From contig PKVB01000017.1 of assembly GCA_003131365.1 (NCBI GenBank), positions 36,395-46,092 of the forward strand: a stretch of 9,698 nt of DNA. The letters are read 5' to 3'. A model generated the notes under the pieces. It did not search any database and was not told the origin of the DNA. It worked only from the letters and a program-made list of their open reading frames with translations. This document shows positions 6,641 through 9,698 of the stretch, piece by piece; positions within the stretch are counted from its first letter, which is position 1; each line of letters begins with the position of its first letter. Source of the stretch: Gemmatimonadota bacterium (GTDB lineage Bacteria; Gemmatimonadota; Gemmatimonadetes; Gemmatimonadales; Gemmatimonadaceae). Both the position numbers and the translations under genes were made by a program.

Positions 6641-6826
6641 GGAGGCGTCAGAGGCACAGATGCCAGTTTTCAGTTCACTACGCCCGGACTTTTCTACCGC
6701 TCGATCAGGGCACAAGCAACTGCCTGTGCCTCGAATGCCACTGAGGCAAGTCCGGGCGTCGTGACCTGATACCTGGCAACTACGCTACTGATGCCTCCTA
6801 CCCCGTTCAGTTGCAGTTACCAGCCT
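6614..6826. repeat. Long imperfect palindrome (about 213 bp) between csoR and the GntR gene
   Basis: Left arm 6614-6691 pairs with right arm 6748-6826. I count 62 identical positions in 79 columns (one gap) when one arm is reverse-complemented. The best part is CAG-TCAC-ACGCCCGGACTT against its complement (6671-6691 with 6748-6768, two mismatches). An apical stem (6709-6718 with 6721-6730, one mismatch, 2-nt loop) shares the same centre, 6719.5. Only about 17 bp per side between the stems are unpaired. The element fills most of the 339-bp gap 6499-6837, begins 11 bp after the csoR stop and has no credible gene inside. It could be a MITE- or REP-like element, a structured RNA 3' end for the copA-csoR transcript, or a cruciform. 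No T-tract, transposase or obvious target-site duplication is visible. Confidence 0.75.
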
Positions 6827-6837
6827 GAAGCTTCGAG

Positions 6838-7215
6838 TTATCGGCTATGAGTGTACATAAGATCCACGATCTCATCGTACATACTGTCTGCCTCGCGCCC
6901 CCCTGTCCGAATGGCGCCGGTCGCGCAGTGCTTGAGATGGTTTCGCATCAACTCGCGACCGACCCCACGAAGCGCTTCCTGGACCGATGATACCTGGGTA
7001 AGGATGTCGGCGCAGTAGCGGTCCTCATCCACCATTTTTTGCAGCCCGCGAACCTGCCCCTCGATGCGGCGAAGTCGCTTCAGGTTTCGTGACTTCACTT
7101 CGGGATCGACGCCGACTGCCTTTCGCAAGCCGGCGGGCGCCTCGCGAACCGCGCAGCCGCACTCCGCACCGTTCGTCCCGATGTGCTTGTCACCGCGTTT
7201 CAGCTTCGTGCTCAT
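6838..7215 (-). CDS. csoR: CsoR-type copper-sensing repressor
   Basis: A 125-residue protein of the CsoR/RcnR (DUF156) family, an all-helical repressor that releases DNA when Cu(I) binds. The core starts near residue 43 (RNLKRLRRIEGQVRGLQKMV). The Cu(I) ligands are visible with the spacing of characterised CsoR proteins: Cys68 (after Tyr67), His93 and Cys97 in 'NHLKHC'. Glu115 aligns with the second-shell Glu of Mycobacterium CsoR after a 2-residue insertion. A longer-than-usual N-terminal extension contains His11, Cys19 and Cys21 (a Cys-Gly-Cys motif). ATG 7215 was chosen because GAGGAG lies 5 nt upstream. The longer TTG 7236 start would overlap the copA stop but has no better site and places the good ribosome site inside the coding sequence. 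The gene follows copA after 17 nt, so the two are one operon, and the repressor probably controls its own transcription through the operator upstream of copA. Confidence 0.93.
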   Translation of the reverse strand: MSTKLKRGDKHIGTNGAECGCAVREAPAGLRKAVGVDPEVKSRNLKRLRRIEGQVRGLQKMVDEDRYCADILTQVSSVQEALRGVGRELMRNHLKHCATGAIRTGGREADSMYDEIVDLMYTHSR

Positions 7216-7220
7216 CTGAT

Positions 7221-7226
7221 CTCCTC
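7221..7226 (-). promoter_or_regulatory. csoR ribosome binding site deciding the start
   Basis: GAGGAG on the minus strand, 5 nt before ATG 7215 and entirely within the copA-csoR gap. It favours ATG 7215 over the upstream TTG 7236. Confidence 0.75.
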
Positions 7227-7232
7227 GTTGCC

Positions 7233-9482
7233 TCAAGGCAGGCGGACGCTGCGAAGCCGCAGGCTATTCGTGACGACGCTCACCGAGCTCAGCGCCATCG
7301 CGGCGCTGGCGATGATCGGGCTCAGCATCAGTCCGGTGACAGGATAGAGGACGCCCGCGGCGATCGGAATCCCGATCACGTTGTAGACGAATGCCCAGAA
7401 GAGATTCTGCTTCATCGTCACCATCGTCTGCCGTGACAGGGAGATCGCGGTCGGGACCCCGCGCAGATCGCTCCGCATCAGAGCGATGTCGCTGGCTTCA
7501 ATGGCGATGTCCGTTCCCTTGGGCATCGAGACGCCGACATCCGCCTGCGCCAGCGCCGGTGCGTCGTTGATTCCGTCGCCGACCATTGCCACGACTCTAC
7601 CCTTCTCCTGGAGCGCCCGAATCTCCATCACTTTGTCGCGCGGCAGCACTTCCGCAACAACGCGCGCGATTCCTGCCGCCTTCGCCACCGACTCGGCGGT
7701 CGATCTCCTGTCGCCTGTAAGGAGCAACACATCGATTCCCATTTGCTCGAGCCTTTCCACCGCCTCGCGGGATGAGGGCCTGATTGCATCCGTGACGATA
7801 ATGATCCCGGCAACCCGGTCGTCAATCGCAACGAAAAGCTCACTCGCACCAGCGATCGATCGCGCGACGACCGATTTTTCCGCGGCGCCAGCGTCGATCC
7901 TGAGCTCGCGCATCAATTGCGCATTGCCCACTGCGACTCTACGGCCGCTAACCATTCCGGTTACTCCGCTCCCGGTGTGCGATTGAAAGTCGACGACCGG
8001 TTCGAAACGAACGCCCCGCTCGCCCGCGGCGCGTACGATCGCGGTCCCGACCGGATGCTCGGAATGCCTCTCGAGCGACGCGGCCGCGGTGAGGATCTGG
8101 TCTTCCTCGACGGCGCCGATCGCGATCACGCGTCCGACGGATGGAATTCCTTCCGTGACAGTTCCTGTCTTGTCGAGCACCACCGTGTTCACATCACCAG
8201 CGCGCTGGAGAATCTCGCCACCCTTGATCAGCAGCCCCAGTTCCGCTCCGCGGCCAGTCGCAACCATCACCGCGGTCGGAACCGCCAGTCCCATCGCGCA
8301 GGGACACGCTATGATGAGAACGGACACAGCGGCTGCGATTGCACGGGGCAGTGCCGCGGTGTCGGCGAGAAAGTACCAAGCGAGAAAGGTGATGATCGCG
8401 ATCGAGACGACGACCGGGACGAACACAGCGCTGACTCTGTCGGCCAGGCGCTGAATCGGAGCGCGGGAGCTCTGCGCGTCCCGCATCAGCTTGACGATCC
8501 GCGCGAGAACACTCTCCGCGCCGACGCTCGTCGCCCGATACCTGAAAGCGCCGGTTGTATTGAAAGTCCCGCCGACGACCTTGCTCCCCAATGTCTTCGC
8601 GACCGGGAGAGGCTCTCCCGTTAGCATCGATTCGTCGACCTCGCTCGCGCCGTCGATGATCGTTCCATCGACCGCGATGCGCTCGCCCGGTCGAACTACG
8701 ATCGTATCGCCCGACACCACCTGGGACAGCGGCTTGTCGATCCAGTCGCTTCCCCGCTCCACTCTGGCGGTTGAAGGCAGGAGCGTGACGAGCTTTCTGA
8801 GCGCCTCGGAAGTCTTTCGCCGTGCCCGGGCTTCGATCGCCCGGCCGGCGAGCACGAGTCCGATGATGAATACCACCGCCTCGTAGTAGACATCCGGCGC
8901 AATCCCATTTCTGGCGAACAGACTCGGCGCCAGTGTCGCAACCACCGAATAGACGAACGCTGAGCCGGTCCCGAGCGTGACCAGCGTGTTCATGTCGGCC
9001 GAGCGATGGCGAAGCGCCTTCCAGGCGCGGCGGTAGATGTCGCGTCCCGCCCACGCGAGGATCACGCTCGTGAGGCCGAGGAGCTCGTAGTTGACGAGCG
9101 CATTCCCCATGCGAAGCATTGAGAGCAGCATGGCGAGCGCCCCGGCGAGGACGCTGACGGTCGCCTTGGTCGCGAGCAAGCGAGCCTCGCGCGTCTCCGC
9201 CTCTACCTGGGCTGAATCCGCGCCCAGCGAGCTTTCATCCGCGGCGGGCAGCTCTGCATCGTACCCTGTGGCGCGAACCGCGTCGATCAGTTGCTGCGGG
9301 CTCACACTGGCCGGGTCGTAACGAACGGCGGCGCTGTTGGTGAGGAGATTGACTGAAGCGTCGATAACGCCTGGCTCTGCCGAGAGCGCGCGCTGCACAC
9401 GCGCCTGGCACGCGGCGCACGTCATTCCCGTCACTGGAAAAGTGATCGAGTCTTTCTTGTCCGCCGCGACCGTCGCCGTCAC
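7233..9482 (-). CDS. copA: Cu(I)-exporting P1B-1-type ATPase
   Basis: A 749-residue inner-membrane heavy-metal ATPase that pumps Cu(I) out of the cytoplasm using ATP. In order: one N-terminal heavy-metal-associated domain with GMTCAAC (19-25), eight expected membrane helices, the actuator domain with TGE (288-290), the transport motif CPC (393-395) in the sixth helix, phosphorylation site DKTGT with Asp437, the nucleotide-domain His-Pro pair of SEHP (His476), hinge motif GDGIND (635-640), and the last two helices with Tyr700-Asn701 and MxxSS (Met729, Ser732, Ser733). CPC plus YN plus MxxSS is the Cu(I)/Ag(I) class P1B-1 fingerprint and argues against Zn/Cd/Co. Length is normal for a one-domain CopA and all key residues are intact. 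Start is GTG 9482, supported by GGAGGT 6 nt upstream. An earlier ATG in the leader meets a stop within six codons. First gene of the copA-csoR operon. Confidence 0.96.
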   Translation of the reverse strand: MTATVAADKKDSITFPVTGMTCAACQARVQRALSAEPGVIDASVNLLTNSAAVRYDPASVSPQQLIDAVRATGYDAELPAADESSLGADSAQVEAETREARLLATKATVSVLAGALAMLLSMLRMGNALVNYELLGLTSVILAWAGRDIYRRAWKALRHRSADMNTLVTLGTGSAFVYSVVATLAPSLFARNGIAPDVYYEAVVFIIGLVLAGRAIEARARRKTSEALRKLVTLLPSTARVERGSDWIDKPLSQVVSGDTIVVRPGERIAVDGTIIDGASEVDESMLTGEPLPVAKTLGSKVVGGTFNTTGAFRYRATSVGAESVLARIVKLMRDAQSSRAPIQRLADRVSAVFVPVVVSIAIITFLAWYFLADTAALPRAIAAAVSVLIIACPCAMGLAVPTAVMVATGRGAELGLLIKGGEILQRAGDVNTVVLDKTGTVTEGIPSVGRVIAIGAVEEDQILTAAASLERHSEHPVGTAIVRAAGERGVRFEPVVDFQSHTGSGVTGMVSGRRVAVGNAQLMRELRIDAGAAEKSVVARSIAGASELFVAIDDRVAGIIIVTDAIRPSSREAVERLEQMGIDVLLLTGDRRSTAESVAKAAGIARVVAEVLPRDKVMEIRALQEKGRVVAMVGDGINDAPALAQADVGVSMPKGTDIAIEASDIALMRSDLRGVPTAISLSRQTMVTMKQNLFWAFVYNVIGIPIAAGVLYPVTGLMLSPIIASAAMALSSVSVVTNSLRLRSVRLP

Positions 9483-9488
9483 CTCAGC

Positions 9489-9494
9489 ACCTCC
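9489..9494 (-). promoter_or_regulatory. copA ribosome binding site supporting a GTG start
   Basis: GGAGGT on the minus strand, 6 nt before GTG 9482. This strong match makes the non-ATG start convincing. Confidence 0.75.
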
Positions 9495-9505
9495 ATAGAT
9501 GACTA

Positions 9506-9534
9506 AATCAATATACCCCCCTCCCCTATGTCAA
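9506..9534 (-). promoter_or_regulatory. copA-csoR promoter with candidate CsoR operator
   Basis: The minus strand has a perfect -35 box TTGACA (9529-9534). Next to it, sharing one base, is a C-tract read on the plus strand as ATA-CCCCCCTCCCC-TAT (9513-9529). A GC-homopolymer core flanked by ATA/TAT is the general design of CsoR/RcnR-family operators. Here it fills the -35 to -10 spacer, where bound CsoR would block RNA polymerase and Cu(I) would relieve the block. The -10 is not clean: TTGATT at 17-bp spacing (9506-9511) is the best I see, while TATATT is only 13 bp away. The operator call is from pattern and context. Confidence 0.65.
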
Positions 9535-9652
9535 TGGACATCGGTATGCGCGCCTCTTTCGCGTAGCCTGCCCACTCCGGACCAGGCAAGGTGGGAGCAC
9601 ATCTTGCGTTGTACGGGCTCTGGAGGTCGTCGTGTTTCTTCAGGAAGGCTCA

Positions 9653-9698
9653 ATGGCTGCAACGCGGGAATCGCTCACAGCGCACTCGGATGTTCCGT
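9653..9698 (+). CDS. Possible start of a divergent gene, 3' partial
   Basis: The last 46 bases read as an open frame from ATG 9653 (MAATRESLTAHSDVP). An AGGAAGG ribosome site lies 4 nt upstream. A second in-frame start, GTG 9632, also has a good site (GGAGG, 5 nt upstream) and would add seven residues. With only about 15-22 residues visible the product cannot be recognised. It would be read divergently from copA. Confidence 0.4.
   Translation, partial: MAATRESLTAHSDVP

Noticed and set aside
6464..6769. A 101-codon plus-strand frame over the palindrome
   Set aside because: It begins inside the GntR gene, is built from the repeats, is low in protein-like pattern and has no ribosome site.
6614..6826. 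The palindrome as an integron attC site or a classical intrinsic terminator
   Set aside because: The ends lack the RYYYAAC / GTTRRRY core pattern and no integrase or cassette is present. For a terminator the stem is far too long and no T-tract follows on either strand.
7216..7236. TTG 7236 as the csoR start
   Set aside because: The extra seven residues would contain the GAGGAG ribosome site itself. ATG 7215 sits 5 nt after that site.
7917..8624. A 235-codon plus-strand frame within copA
   Set aside because: It is the complement of a fully motif-supported copA frame, with no domain-like sequence of its own.
9566..9595. Interleaved short inverted repeats (GCCTG/CAGGC and CCCAC/GTGGG) upstream of the right-edge gene
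   Set aside because: Each is only 5 bp and interleaved. Such matches are expected by chance in GC-rich DNA, and no regulator is linked to them.
1..9698. A defence island, prophage, CRISPR array or toxin-antitoxin pair
   Set aside because: I looked for nucleases, helicases, reverse transcriptases, small gene pairs and regular repeat-spacer units. None is present, and the genes are housekeeping or envelope and metal-homeostasis types.

Overview
The window looks like chromosomal DNA from a GC-rich, environmental, diderm-type bacterium. The Gemmatimonadota or a nearby soil lineage is my best guess. That rests on the secreted BNR-repeat/sortilin-like giant with a 'DSxR' repeat, the DinB-like protein with a family-typical C-terminus, the high GC and the frequent TTG/GTG starts. 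It is inferred from family content, not from a marker gene. Nothing in the window looks like a phage, plasmid, CRISPR array, tRNA or rRNA.

Left block, plus strand (1-4314): a very long secreted BNR/Asp-box beta-propeller protein whose 5' end lies outside the window. It is followed after 5 nt by a small lipoprotein-like propeller fragment. That gene overlaps by 4 nt (TTGA) a DinB-like four-helix protein that starts at TTG. The three genes are packed like one operon. The end of the DinB-like gene, stop codon included, is repeated once in a degenerate 50-bp tandem copy.

Middle block (4460-6498): a plus-strand coiled-coil membrane protein of unknown function converges on a minus-strand pair. The pair is a YtrA-type GntR repressor followed, with zero spacing (TAA|ATG), by a slipin/stomatin (SPFH) membrane protein. 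The convergent stop codons overlap in the four bases TTAG. The GntR gene has a near-leaderless candidate promoter that carries a partial palindrome, so autoregulation of the regulator-slipin pair is plausible.

Intergenic element (about 6574-6826): the 339-bp gap between csoR and the GntR gene is mostly one very long imperfect palindrome of about 213 bp. Its arms are about 78% complementary over 79 columns, its apical stem is capped by a 2-nt loop, and three degenerate about-21-bp direct repeats sit on its left side. This is the most unusual sequence structure here.

Right block, minus strand (6838-9534): a copper-homeostasis operon with a Cu(I)-exporting P1B-1 ATPase (copA) first and its CsoR-type repressor second. 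A C-tract flanked by ATA/TAT lies immediately beside a perfect TTGACA -35 box just upstream of copA and is a good CsoR operator candidate. The logic would be that Cu(I) binds CsoR, CsoR leaves the operator, and CopA and CsoR are made together. The first codons of a divergent plus-strand gene may begin at the right edge.

I did not find a convincing new defence or mobile system. The novel material is the palindromic element, the GntR-slipin pair and some smaller oddities.
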